Positions 1 through 6,542 of a DNA stretch of 11,062 bases are shown in pieces. Origin of the DNA: Clostridia bacterium (GTDB taxonomy: Bacteria; Bacillota; Clostridia; Christensenellales; CAG-1252); contig JAFZZX010000154.1 in assembly GCA_017615515.1 (NCBI GenBank), positions 1 through 11,062 on the forward strand. Reading direction: 5' to 3'. The notes under the pieces were generated by a model. It did not search any database, was not told the origin of the DNA, and saw only the letters and a list, made by a program, of their open reading frames with translations. The position numbers and the translations under genes are program-made. Every line of letters begins with the position of its first letter. Position 1 is the first letter of the stretch.

Positions 1-500
1 CGGTCAAACTCCTTTAGATAGTTTACGACGTAGGATTCCAACTCAACCTCCGTCGAAATGCTGTCGTGATAGGTTTCCGCCACGTCGATCAAGGTGTTTA
101 TCCGTTGCTTTTTGATCTGCCGTTTGGTTTCGGATTCAAACGAGACCGCGGCGTTTTCCAAAAAATTCATCCCTTCATCGTAATAGTGCATCAACAAAAA
201 CATATTATCCCGAAAACGATACCGATCTCCGACCGCCTTTTGACAAGCCAGTTGAAAGGCGGAGGTCAGCCGTTCGGCATTTGCCGTGACGTTCAATTTG
301 ATTCCGCAATGATTCTTGTTATATGCCCTAAAAAAGAAAGCCATATAATCGTTCGGGGCTTTTTCGTACAGTTGACCGAAATGTGCCGCCGCCTCTTCGT
401 ATTGCTTGGATTGCATTTCATCGCAAGCGATCGTCATAAGATTACGATTCTCTTCCTGTACCGATCCTTTGTACGACTCAAAAACCTCGTTGATTTCCAT
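1..500 (-). CDS. TPR-like helical protein, 3' end outside the window
   Basis: The minus-strand frame is open from an ATG at 500-498 to the window edge, giving 166 residues with no stop. The start is secure: GGAGGAGG lies a few bases upstream and a consensus promoter just beyond. Residues about 20-55 look like one tetratricopeptide helix pair, with alternating small and large residues (Q-Y-E-E-A-A-A-H-F then A-P-N-D-Y-M-A-F-F-F-R-A-Y). The rest is predicted largely helical and charged. There is no signal peptide or membrane segment in the visible part, so it is probably cytoplasmic. The first residues (MEINEVFESYKGSVQ) suggest a scaffold or adaptor, but I do not recognise a specific family. 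It is the first gene of its own transcript and is more AT-rich than the adjacent DUF2207 gene. Certain as a coding region; function only a weak inference. Confidence 0.85.
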   Translation of the reverse strand, partial: MEINEVFESYKGSVQEENRNLMTIACDEMQSKQYEEAAAHFGQLYEKAPNDYMAFFFRAYNKNHCGIKLNVTANAERLTSAFQLACQKAVGDRYRFRDNMFLLMHYYDEGMNFLENAAVSFESETKRQIKKQRINTLIDVAETYHDSISTEVELESYVVNYLKEFD

Positions 501-534
501 ACTTACCTCCTCCGTAAAGCGCTATACCGTTTTC

Positions 535-563
535 AGTATACCATCTTCTCCGCCACCCGTCAA
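535..563 (-). promoter_or_regulatory. sigma-A promoter of the TPR-like gene
   Basis: Reading the minus strand, TTGACG (563-558) and TATACT (540-535) are separated by exactly 17 bases. The expected start of transcription is near 528, leaving a leader of about 28 bases that contains the GGAGGAGG ribosome binding site. Both boxes are one mismatch from consensus at the correct spacing, and the position relative to the ATG is right. Confidence 0.8.
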
Positions 564-626
564 ACCCTCTTGCGGACAGAAAAAAAAGCAAACCCGACAT
601 TATACCGCACGCTTGAGCAAGCAACT

Positions 627-753
627 CGCTGAGCGCGGAGAAGGAACGAAGACAAACGCTCCGCGAGGGAGCGGGCGTGAGCGTACTGCTTGTACGTGAT
701 CGGTCGCGAGCAAGACGGTAGAGCAGTATTCGCGCCCTTATACGCGCTCAGCG
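627..753. repeat. fold-back element with 11-bp perfect terminal inverted repeats
   Basis: The arms 627-637 (CGCTGAGCGCG) and 743-753 are exact reverse complements. Inside them a second, imperfect pair faces each other: TACTGCT at 684-690 with AGCAGTA at 722-728, extended by partly matching GC-rich flanks (673-683 and 729-737). A further perfect hairpin sits at 657-673. The right outer arm covers the stop and penultimate codons of the DUF2207 gene. It could be a small non-autonomous repeat, an interspersed structured element, or a folded 3' untranslated region. I see no second copy in this window. Confidence 0.5.
647..673 (-). terminator. candidate weak intrinsic terminator of the lemA-DUF2207 unit
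   Basis: On the minus strand a perfect 6-bp stem (CGCTCC/GGAGCG, loop of 5, 673-657) is followed by TTTGTCTTCG, which has six T in the first eight bases. It lies about 75 bases beyond the DUF2207 stop codon. The stem is short and the T-tract is broken, so termination may be partial or may need the larger fold-back that encloses it. Confidence 0.4.
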
Positions 754-2760
754 CCGTCCTCCGAAGCCGCCGCCCGAGAACCCTCCCCCACCACCGTGGA
801 ACGAGGAGCCGCCGCCCCTGCCGCTGCCGCCGCCGATCGCACCGCCGATCTTGCCTGCGAGCTTCGCCGCCTTCAAGGCGCGGTCTGCGATGTGGACCGA
901 ACGGATCACGTTCGCGATATTGCCGACGAAGTTCAGCCCCGTCGTAAAGCGGAACGAGGGCGAGAAGAACCAGAGGATCATAAAGGTCGAGGGATCGAAA
1001 CTGCTCGCGGACATTCGCTTGAACTCGGGATAAGCGATCTCGAGTTGCTCTGCGACCTTATCCGCTATTCCCATCGCGGTGGCGAAGACCATATAGTCTT
1101 CCCACAAGACGAGCTCGGGGATCTCGTGCTCGTCCATCGCGGAAAACTCCTGCATAAACTTCGCGAGAGCGTGCAAATTGTTGTATTCGCGTTGCCCGGG
1201 CACGGTCAAAGGCGCCTTGAGCCTCTTCGACAGGAGATAATGGACCAAGCCGCCGAGCAGAAGCCCCGCACCGAAGAAGAACATCCCGACGCCGACGAAG
1301 AAATGCGCGAAACCGGATAGCATGACCACGGCGACGCCGATGCCGACCATCGTTGTCGTGAAACGCTGTGCCCGTGCCCCTGCGGGATTCCCCTTTTGAT
1401 AGGCGCCGTCGCGCTGAGACTTATTCTTGATCGCCTCTTCGTACTTATTCACCATCGAGAGCATCTTGCCCGGGTGATTCTTGCCGTACGACTCAAACTC
1501 CTTCATCGTAAAAGGCGTGCCCATCGACTTCACTAAGGAGAGCATTTCCACGACGTACTTTTGGTGAGTACGCAATTCGTCCTCTTCGTCCTGACGTAGC
1601 ACGGTGATGACGGCGCCCTTCTTCCTCTCGTCCGGCGTGATCGTGATATAGCGGAGCCGCACGAGTTCGAGCATCGTCGCAGAGATACTCTCGTCGATAT
1701 ACTTCTCGTTGCTGTAATAGAAGTAGAGGGGCGATACCTCGCCGCCCGTGTACCCCTCGGGGATCTCGCGATAATAGATCGGCGCGTCGGCAAGATCCAA
1801 CGGGCTGTTCCTGCGCTTCTCGATAAGGAAGATCACGACAGCGAGCACGAGGGAGAGAGCGCCGAGGATATAGTCTAGGATCGTGACGGCGAGTAAGATG
1901 CGTTGCTTACGCATATACGCGTCGTACCACGCCTGCTCCTCGTTCTCGACGTCGATGCAGGTCGTCTTGTTGTTCGTGGAAGAAAGGACGTACGCCCCCT
2001 TGCTCAGGAGGATTCTGCTTTCGATATATTCCCCGGCGGAGACGTCTTCGACGTAGAGTTCGACAGAGCGCTTGTCATCGGACTGCTTCCAAACGCCCAC
2101 CGCGCTGCCCGAATTGTGGAGCCAGGAACGAAGTTCCGGTTCCGCCTTGGGCAGGTTCACCTTCACCGTCATTTCGTCGACGTCCATCGTATTGATCTCG
2201 GACAGATACTTGTAGTAGAAGACCGACGCGTCGGCGATGCCCGTCAAGATCCCTTGCACGGCATAGCTGTAGGAGATCGTGCGCGTGCCGCTCGAGAATG
2301 CGGGCAGAATCACCCCGATCTCGACGCCGCTCGGACGGACGTAGTAGTAGCCGTACGACTTGGAAGAATGTTTGTATTTCCACTCCTCGTTGCTATCGTC
2401 GAGGTCGACCGCCCCGATAAACTCCACCGCCTGCCCGTTCACCTTGAAAGAGGACCCGTCAATCGAAAAGGCGTCCTTTTCGCTCATTCTGCGTAGGAGG
2501 GTACTGTCGTCGATGATACGGTAGAAGTTCCACCAATCGGTGTCCTGCGCGCTGAACTTCGCCTCGGACGTCTCGGTGAAGGTCGTCCAGCCGTCCGCGC
2601 CGACGTCCACCGTGATGTCGAGCTTTTTCAGGACGATCTCGCTCGCGAAGAGTTTGCACGAGGAGAGGGTGACGACGAGCGCCGCGATCAAGAGGATAAA
2701 GATAAGGCAAGCCGCGATGCGCGCCTTGCCTCTCTCGTTCGTTTTGACCGATCCGTTCAT
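748..2760 (-). CDS. DUF2207 family membrane protein with glycine-rich C-terminus
   Basis: This 670-residue protein has an N-terminal hydrophobic segment (about 13-35) ending in L-S-S-C, so C35 could be a lipidation site. A beta-rich extracytoplasmic DUF2207 domain (about 40-260) follows, then a membrane helix (about 288-315) and a cytoplasmic stretch containing S-P-L-Y-F-Y-Y. Two closely spaced helices lie at about 468-511, followed by a conserved-looking segment around W553-E554-D555-Y556. From about 638 the protein ends in a Gly/Ser/Phe tail, as is typical of this family. The ATG at 2760-2758 overlaps the lemA stop (TGATG), implying translational coupling. LemA and DUF2207 genes are frequent partners; their joint role in the envelope is not established. 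Family assignment is firm, function unknown. Confidence 0.9.
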   Translation of the reverse strand: MNGSVKTNERGKARIAACLIFILLIAALVVTLSSCKLFASEIVLKKLDITVDVGADGWTTFTETSEAKFSAQDTDWWNFYRIIDDSTLLRRMSEKDAFSIDGSSFKVNGQAVEFIGAVDLDDSNEEWKYKHSSKSYGYYYVRPSGVEIGVILPAFSSGTRTISYSYAVQGILTGIADASVFYYKYLSEINTMDVDEMTVKVNLPKAEPELRSWLHNSGSAVGVWKQSDDKRSVELYVEDVSAGEYIESRILLSKGAYVLSSTNNKTTCIDVENEEQAWYDAYMRKQRILLAVTILDYILGALSLVLAVVIFLIEKRRNSPLDLADAPIYYREIPEGYTGGEVSPLYFYYSNEKYIDESISATMLELVRLRYITITPDERKKGAVITVLRQDEEDELRTHQKYVVEMLSLVKSMGTPFTMKEFESYGKNHPGKMLSMVNKYEEAIKNKSQRDGAYQKGNPAGARAQRFTTTMVGIGVAVVMLSGFAHFFVGVGMFFFGAGLLLGGLVHYLLSKRLKAPLTVPGQREYNNLHALAKFMQEFSAMDEHEIPELVLWEDYMVFATAMGIADKVAEQLEIAYPEFKRMSASSFDPSTFMILWFFSPSFRFTTGLNFVGNIANVIRSVHIADRALKAAKLAGKIGGAIGGGSGRGGGSSFHGGGGGFSGGGFGGRR

Positions 2761-3350
2761 CAGAACTTCACCTGCGGCACGTTCTCACGCACGCTATTGT
2801 CGACCTCAAAGAACTTCTCTTCCTTGAACTTGAACATCGACGCAATGATATTGGACGGGAAGCGCTTGACGAGGACGTTGTATTTCTGCACCGTGTCGTT
2901 GTAGAACTGGCGAGCGAAGGAGATCTTATTTTCGATCTCGGTCAGCTCGTTTTGGAGTTTCAGGAAGTTTTGATTTGCCTTGAGATCGGGATATTTCTCC
3001 ATCGTGACGAGGAGCCTGCCGAGCGCGCCGGAGAGACCTTTGTTCGCTTCCATCGACTCTTCGGGAGTCGCGGCGCTACTGACGCGGCTACGCCACATCG
3101 TGACGTTCTCGAGGGTCTCCTTCTCGTGCGCGGCGTATCCTTTGACCGTCTCGACGAGGTTCGGGATCAGATCGAAACGACGGCGAAGTTGCACGTCGAT
3201 CTGCGACCAACCGTTCTTGACCTTTTCTCTGCCGTTCACGAGATTATTGTAGGTCTTCGCGAAGAGCGAAACGATAATGATGATGAAGAGAACCACGCCC
3301 AAGACGATCAGTAGCGTTCCCCACCATGCCAAAGCGATGATATTTGCCAT
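2760..3350 (-). CDS. lemA: LemA family membrane protein
   Basis: The protein has 196 residues from the ATG at 3350-3348. An N-terminal membrane helix (about 8-31) is followed by the LemA helical domain. Hallmarks are Y-N-x-L-V-N-G-R-E-K-V-K-N-G-W-S-Q-I-D, then Q-L-R-R-R-F-D-L-I-P-N-L-V-E-T-V-K-G-Y, and near the end F-P-S-N-I-I-A with F-K-F-K-E-E-K-F-F-E. The length matches the family. An in-frame GTG nine bases upstream would add three residues, but GAGGTG lies eight bases before the ATG and nothing suitable precedes the GTG, so I chose the ATG. The gene follows the ECF S component by 18 bases yet has its own promoter inside that gene. LemA proteins are membrane-anchored coiled helical proteins of uncertain function, often next to DUF2207 proteins, as here. 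Confidence 0.95.
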   Translation of the reverse strand: MANIIALAWWGTLLIVLGVVLFIIIIVSLFAKTYNNLVNGREKVKNGWSQIDVQLRRRFDLIPNLVETVKGYAAHEKETLENVTMWRSRVSSAATPEESMEANKGLSGALGRLLVTMEKYPDLKANQNFLKLQNELTEIENKISFARQFYNDTVQKYNVLVKRFPSNIIASMFKFKEEKFFEVDNSVRENVPQVKF

Positions 3351-3368
3351 TGTATTCACCTCACAGTT

Positions 3369-4058
3369 TTATTCGCGCGGATCGTCGGAGTCGTCCGAAC
3401 GTCCCGCGTCGGTTTCTATTGTATCACGCGAGCCCGCACCTGTCAACGGAGCGGGCTCGTTAACATTCTCCTTCTGCTTCAATACCGCGGCGCCGTCTCC
3501 TTCTCTCAAGAAGACGTCTCTGCCGTAATATTTGATCATAAGTTTATCCAGCAAGTCGCGCATCGGCGCGAAGAGCGTGATGTTGAAAGCGGCGTTTCCG
3601 ACCACGTGCACGATATAGAAATAAATGCCGCGCATATAGGTGACCGAAAAGATCAAGGAGAAGGAACGCCCCGTTCTGCCCGCCCCGATGATCGAATCGA
3701 TCAAGGTGGTCAGCACGCCGAAAGACGCGGTCACGAGGATCGTGAACGCTAAATATATGAACCGATTTTTGACTTTGAATACGCGCGAAAGCAAAAAAGT
3801 CGCGAACGCCACGAAGTTCCAATGAATGATATAGGCAAGCACCCAGGTATGGATGCCCCAAATGAAGCATTCTATTACGATGAATACGGCGGTCGCGATA
3901 AAAGCGATTTGCGGCTTGAAGCAGGCTGCATAAAGCATGATCAGGAGGGTGACGACCTCGACGTTCGGGATCGACGCCAACGCCTGTTTGCCCGCAGAGA
4001 GCAGCGCTGCCGCAAGCGCAGTTAAAACGATGTCTTTAGTCCAGAGTGACCTTTTCAA
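3369..4058 (-). CDS. ECF transporter S component, probably for a corrinoid
   Basis: This 229-residue protein has about six membrane helices (roughly 8-27, 33-47, 50-68, 71-93, 99-124, 138-165). The first contains the alanine-rich face and lysine typical of S components (A-L-A-A-A-L-L-S-A-G-K), followed by I-P-N-V-E-V-V-T-L-L-I-M-L-Y. S components bind a vitamin and dock onto the shared EcfA-EcfA'-EcfT module, which is not in this window, so this is a group II system. The substrate is inferred only from context: the gene overlaps the preceding lipoprotein gene by 23 bases, and both lie behind a cobalamin riboswitch. The only usable start before the first helix is TTG at 4058, so expression probably relies on coupling. 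Residues about 186-229 form a charged, low-complexity tail whose DNA carries the lemA promoter. Confidence 0.85.
   Translation of the reverse strand: MKRSLWTKDIVLTALAAALLSAGKQALASIPNVEVVTLLIMLYAACFKPQIAFIATAVFIVIECFIWGIHTWVLAYIIHWNFVAFATFLLSRVFKVKNRFIYLAFTILVTASFGVLTTLIDSIIGAGRTGRSFSLIFSVTYMRGIYFYIVHVVGNAAFNITLFAPMRDLLDKLMIKYYGRDVFLREGDGAAVLKQKENVNEPAPLTGAGSRDTIETDAGRSDDSDDPRE
3418..3446 (-). promoter_or_regulatory. sigma-A promoter of lemA-DUF2207, inside the upstream coding region
   Basis: On the minus strand TTGACA (3446-3441) and TACAAT (3423-3418) are 17 bases apart: a perfect -35 box and a -10 box one base from consensus. Transcription would start near 3411, giving a leader of about 60 bases before lemA. 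The promoter overlaps the codons for the hydrophilic C-terminal tail of the ECF S component. A perfect 9-bp dyad (3429-3437 with 3451-3459) flanks the -35 box and reaches into the spacer. Confidence 0.75.
3429..3459. repeat. 9-bp perfect dyad around the lemA promoter -35 box
   Basis: CGAGCCCGC (3429-3437) and GCGGGCTCG (3451-3459) are exact inverted repeats with a 13-base centre that contains the -35 hexamer. No T-tract follows on the minus strand, so it is not a standard terminator. It could be an operator that occludes the promoter, or a hairpin at the end of the upstream message that affects read-through. Confidence 0.5.
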
Positions 4059-4497
4059 CCTTATTGGGGAGCGTGAAAAGCAGCGCGTCGCCCTTCGCGG
4101 GAACGTACTGTCCTTCGCTATTCGGTTCGGTATAGACGACCAAAAGCTTCATCCCCTTTTCATACACGATCTTGTCGATCGCAACGGACGGGTTGAAGGT
4201 TTCGCCCTTGTAAGTGCCGGATGCCATAAAGCCGTCAATATAAAGGTTTTCATCTTTGGTCGAATTGATATAGAGACAAATGTATCCGCTATCACCCATC
4301 GTAAAGCCGTCATACGTGACGGTCGTCAGGAAAACGCCTGTTCCGGGGGTGCCGGTATACGTCATTTCGATCTTGCCATCCTCTTTCATTTGAGAGAGCG
4401 CTTCAAAAGCCGTTCCCTCGAAGCTTTGGCAAGCCACGCACAGGACGGAAGTTGCCAAAATAGCAACTACCACTAAAGCAGTTAATAATTTCCTCAT
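4036..4497 (-). CDS. small secreted or lipid-anchored protein, possibly DUF4430-like
   Basis: The 153-residue product starts at the ATG at 4497, eight bases after GGAGG. A longer frame begins upstream at 4566, but it would run through the riboswitch and is rejected. Residues 1-23 form a signal peptide with positive Arg/Lys, a hydrophobic core and L-C-V-A-C; lipidation at C23 is possible but the lipobox is imperfect. The mature part contains T-A-F-E-A-L-S-Q-M-K-E-D-G-K-I, then beta strands and Y-I-C-L-Y-I-N. This layout resembles DUF4430 domains, which share a fold with the C-terminal domain of intrinsic factor and transcobalamin. That match is from memory and tentative. With the riboswitch upstream and a coupled S component downstream, a surface corrinoid-binding role is the best inference. 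Confidence 0.75.
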   Translation of the reverse strand: MRKLLTALVVVAILATSVLCVACQSFEGTAFEALSQMKEDGKIEMTYTGTPGTGVFLTTVTYDGFTMGDSGYICLYINSTKDENLYIDGFMASGTYKGETFNPSVAIDKIVYEKGMKLLVVYTEPNSEGQYVPAKGDALLFTLPNKVEKVTLD

Positions 4498-4537
4498 TTT
4501 CTTTCCCTCCGAAAGTAATTTTTTGAGCATTCCGTAC
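4498..4537 (-). promoter_or_regulatory. riboswitch expression platform with ribosome binding site in a hairpin loop
   Basis: After the B12 box there is no hairpin followed by a U-run, so control is probably translational. The segment 4537-4529 (GTACGGAAT) can pair over nine positions, one of them G-U, with 4689-4681 (ATTCCGTGC) at the 5' side of the aptamer. It would then compete with the GTGCGG/CCGCAC helix (4684-4679 with 4657-4652). Next, CTTTC-GGAGG-GAAAG (4515-4501) forms a small hairpin that presents the Shine-Dalgarno sequence in its loop, eight bases before the ATG. The pairings are seen; the mechanism is inferred. Confidence 0.5.
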
Positions 4538-4703
4538 TTGAAGTATCCTGACTGGAGCGGCGCCATGGCGCCCTGCGTGCCTTCCCTGGTAGTGACGTTC
4601 GCTAACGCTCTTCTCTCTGCGTAAAGAGCGGCTCTTACAGTAGCGGGGGCTGTGCGGGATTTTCACCTGCTTCCTTGTCCGCACGGAATTATCACCTATA
4701 TGG
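4530..4703 (-). ncRNA. cobalamin riboswitch aptamer
   Basis: On the minus strand the conserved elements of the cobalamin riboswitch occur in order: A-T-A-G-G-T-G near 4700-4694; A-A-G-G-A-A-G-C-A-G-G-T-G-A-A-A-A-T-C-C within 4677-4650; C-C-C-C-C-G-C-T-A-C-T-G-T-A-A-G-A-G-C at 4649-4631; C-A-C-T-A-C-C-A-G-G-G-A-A-G-G-C at 4594-4579; and the B12-box region A-G-T-C-A-G-G-A-T-A-C-T-T at 4553-4541. A palindromic hairpin (4572-4559) sits just before the B12 box, in a variable position of the aptamer. It should sense adenosyl- or another cobalamin and repress the lipoprotein and ECF S genes. The exact ends are approximate. Confidence 0.93.
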
Positions 4704-4711
4704 TTGTATGA

Positions 4712-4770
4712 TCAAGGGGCGCGTCGCCGCACCCCTCAATTGCTTGTTTCAAGGGGCAAAAGTCCCTTGA
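4712..4770 (-). other. paired hairpins after hndD, possible transcript end
   Basis: On the minus strand the first hairpin is CAAGGGA/CCCCTTG with one G-U pair and a 6-base loop (4769-4750). The second is a 12-bp stem (4739-4728 with 4723-4712) closed by a GCGA tetraloop. No T-run follows either, so neither is a standard intrinsic terminator. The CCCCTTG of the first could alternatively pair with GAGGGG of the second, so the two folds can exclude each other. They lie between the hndD stop and the riboswitch and may protect the hydrogenase mRNA 3' end or attenuate read-through. I found no confident promoter for the riboswitch here; a weak candidate is TTGATC (4716-4711) with GATAAT (4693-4688), spaced 17. 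Confidence 0.4.
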
Positions 4771-4777
4771 CAGTCCC

Positions 4778-6529
4778 TTACAGACCTCTCTTGATATAGG
4801 AGGTGTGCAGGATGTGATGCGCCTTGTGGCTGTTCGGCTCGCCGAGGTACTCCTTGTAGACCTCGATGATCGCGGGATTCTCGTGCGACTTGCGGAGCGG
4901 CATCTCCTTGTCGAGCTTGTAGATCGACGCGGCGCGGGTCGCCTTGATGTCCACGTTGTTCCTCTCGTCCGCAGTACGGATCGGTTGACCGCCACCGTTC
5001 ACGCAGCCACCGGGGCAGCTCATGATCTCGATGAAGTGATAGGGGCTCTTGCCCGCCTTGATCTGATCGAGAAGGACGCGCGCATTCGCGAGACCCGACG
5101 CGACCGCGACCTTGACCTTGATGCCCGCGACGTCGTATTCCGCCTCCTTGATGCCCTTGGTGCCGCGCACTTCGGTGAAGTCCACGGAGGGGAGCTCCTT
5201 GCCCGTCAGCTTTTCCGCCACGGTGCGCAGAGCCGCTTCCATCACGCCGCCCGTCACGCCGAAGATCACCGCGGCGCCGGTCGAGATGCCGAGAGGATCG
5301 TCGAACTTCTCAGCGGGCAGATCGTTGAACATAATGCCCATACGCTTGATCATCTTCGCGAGCTCGCGAGTGGTCAGCACGGCGTCGATGTCGGGAATGC
5401 CCTCGCCCGCAGCATTCTGGTCGGGACGGGTCTTCTCAAACTTCTTCGCGGTGCAGGGCATCACGGAGACCACGTAGATATCCTTGGGATCCTTGCCGAT
5501 CTTTTCGGCGTAGTAGGTCTTGATGATCGCGCCGAACATCTGTTGCGGGGACTTGCAGGTGGACAGGTGCGCGAGCTGATCGGGGAAGTTGTGCTCAATG
5601 AACTTGATCCAAGCGGGCGAGCAGGACGTGATCATCGGCAATACGCCGCCGTTCTTGACGCGGCTGATGAACTCCGCGCCCTCTTCCATGATCGTGAGGT
5701 CGGCTGCGAAATCCACGTCGAATACGTTATCGAATCCCATTCTGCGGAGAGCCGCCGCCATCTTGCCCTCGACCTCGGTGCCGATCGGGCTATTGAACTC
5801 TTCGCCCAAGCCGACCCTGACGGAGGGAGCGGTGCCCACGATCACGTACTTATTCGGATCCGCGAGCGCGGCGAGCACGTTGTCGATCTCCGACTTCTCG
5901 GTGAGAGCGCCGGTCGGGCAAACGGTGATACATTGTCCGCAACCCACGCAAGCGACGGAAGAGAGGGGATTTTCGAAAGCGCAAGCGATGTGCGTGTCGA
6001 ATCCGCGCGCATTTGCGCCGATGACCGCCACCGATTGATATTCCTTACAAGCCGCCACACAGCGACGGCAGAGGATACATTTGTTGTTATCGCGCACGAG
6101 GTACGGGGTGGTATCGTCGATCGGATAGTTCGACGTGGCGCCCTTGTACTTATTCTCGTCACAGCCGTATTCGAGAGCGAGGGACTGCAATTCGCAACTC
6201 CTGTTCCTGACGCAGCTGAGGCACTCTTTCTTGTGGTCGGACAAGAGCAGCTCGATCGTGGTCTTGCGGCTCTCGATGACCTTCTTGGAGTTGGTCGTGA
6301 CTTCCATCCCTTCGCTGACCGGGAAGACGCAAGCGGCGACGAGGCTTCTCGCGCCCTTGACCTCTACCACGCAGACACGGCAGGCGCCGATCGCGTTGAT
6401 GTCCTTCAGATAGCACAGCGTCGGGATCTTGATCCCTGCCTTGCGCGCCGCCTCGAGAATGGTGCTTCCCGCAGGGACTGTAACGGCGATTCCGTTGATC
6501 TTCAAATTAACCATCTTGATTTCTTCCAT
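4778..6529 (-). CDS. hndD: [FeFe] hydrogenase catalytic subunit (HndD/HydA type)
   Basis: The protein has 583 residues, the usual size of HndD. Domains in order: a [2Fe-2S] ferredoxin domain (C39, C50, C53, C67); a His-ligated [4Fe-4S] site (H99, C103, C106, C112); two [4Fe-4S] clusters (C151/C154/C157/C161 and C194/C197/C200/C204); the H-cluster domain with L1 T-S-C-S-P-A-W (301-307), L2 M-P-C-T-A-K-K-F-E (357-365) and L3 M-S-C-P-G-G-C with G-G-G-Q-P (502-516); and a C-terminal small-subunit domain. The start is the ATG eight bases after GGAGG, 13 bases below hndC. It reduces protons or oxidises H2 in the cytoplasm within a complex with HndA and HndC. L1 has Ser where the simplest clostridial enzymes have a second Cys; from memory this variant is common in multimeric enzymes. 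Maturation genes hydEFG are not in view. Confidence 0.96.
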   Translation of the reverse strand: MEEIKMVNLKINGIAVTVPAGSTILEAARKAGIKIPTLCYLKDINAIGACRVCVVEVKGARSLVAACVFPVSEGMEVTTNSKKVIESRKTTIELLLSDHKKECLSCVRNRSCELQSLALEYGCDENKYKGATSNYPIDDTTPYLVRDNNKCILCRRCVAACKEYQSVAVIGANARGFDTHIACAFENPLSSVACVGCGQCITVCPTGALTEKSEIDNVLAALADPNKYVIVGTAPSVRVGLGEEFNSPIGTEVEGKMAAALRRMGFDNVFDVDFAADLTIMEEGAEFISRVKNGGVLPMITSCSPAWIKFIEHNFPDQLAHLSTCKSPQQMFGAIIKTYYAEKIGKDPKDIYVVSVMPCTAKKFEKTRPDQNAAGEGIPDIDAVLTTRELAKMIKRMGIMFNDLPAEKFDDPLGISTGAAVIFGVTGGVMEAALRTVAEKLTGKELPSVDFTEVRGTKGIKEAEYDVAGIKVKVAVASGLANARVLLDQIKAGKSPYHFIEIMSCPGGCVNGGGQPIRTADERNNVDIKATRAASIYKLDKEMPLRKSHENPAIIEVYKEYLGEPNSHKAHHILHTSYIKRGL

Positions 6530-6542
6530 AACAAAACCTCCG

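Noticed and set aside
580..587. Run of eight T (minus strand) as a terminator tail
   Set aside because: No stable stem directly precedes it; the nearest GCTTG/CAAGC pairing has a 2-base loop and lies too far away.
599..604. TATAAT on the minus strand as a second promoter for the TPR-like gene
   Set aside because: No acceptable -35 box lies 16-18 bases upstream and no extended -10; the TTGACG-N17-TATACT promoter closer to the gene is far better.
66..632. 188-codon plus-strand open frame at the window start
   Set aside because: It opposes the TPR-like gene, which has a strong ribosome binding site and promoter, and it runs through that promoter; no ribosome binding site of its own.
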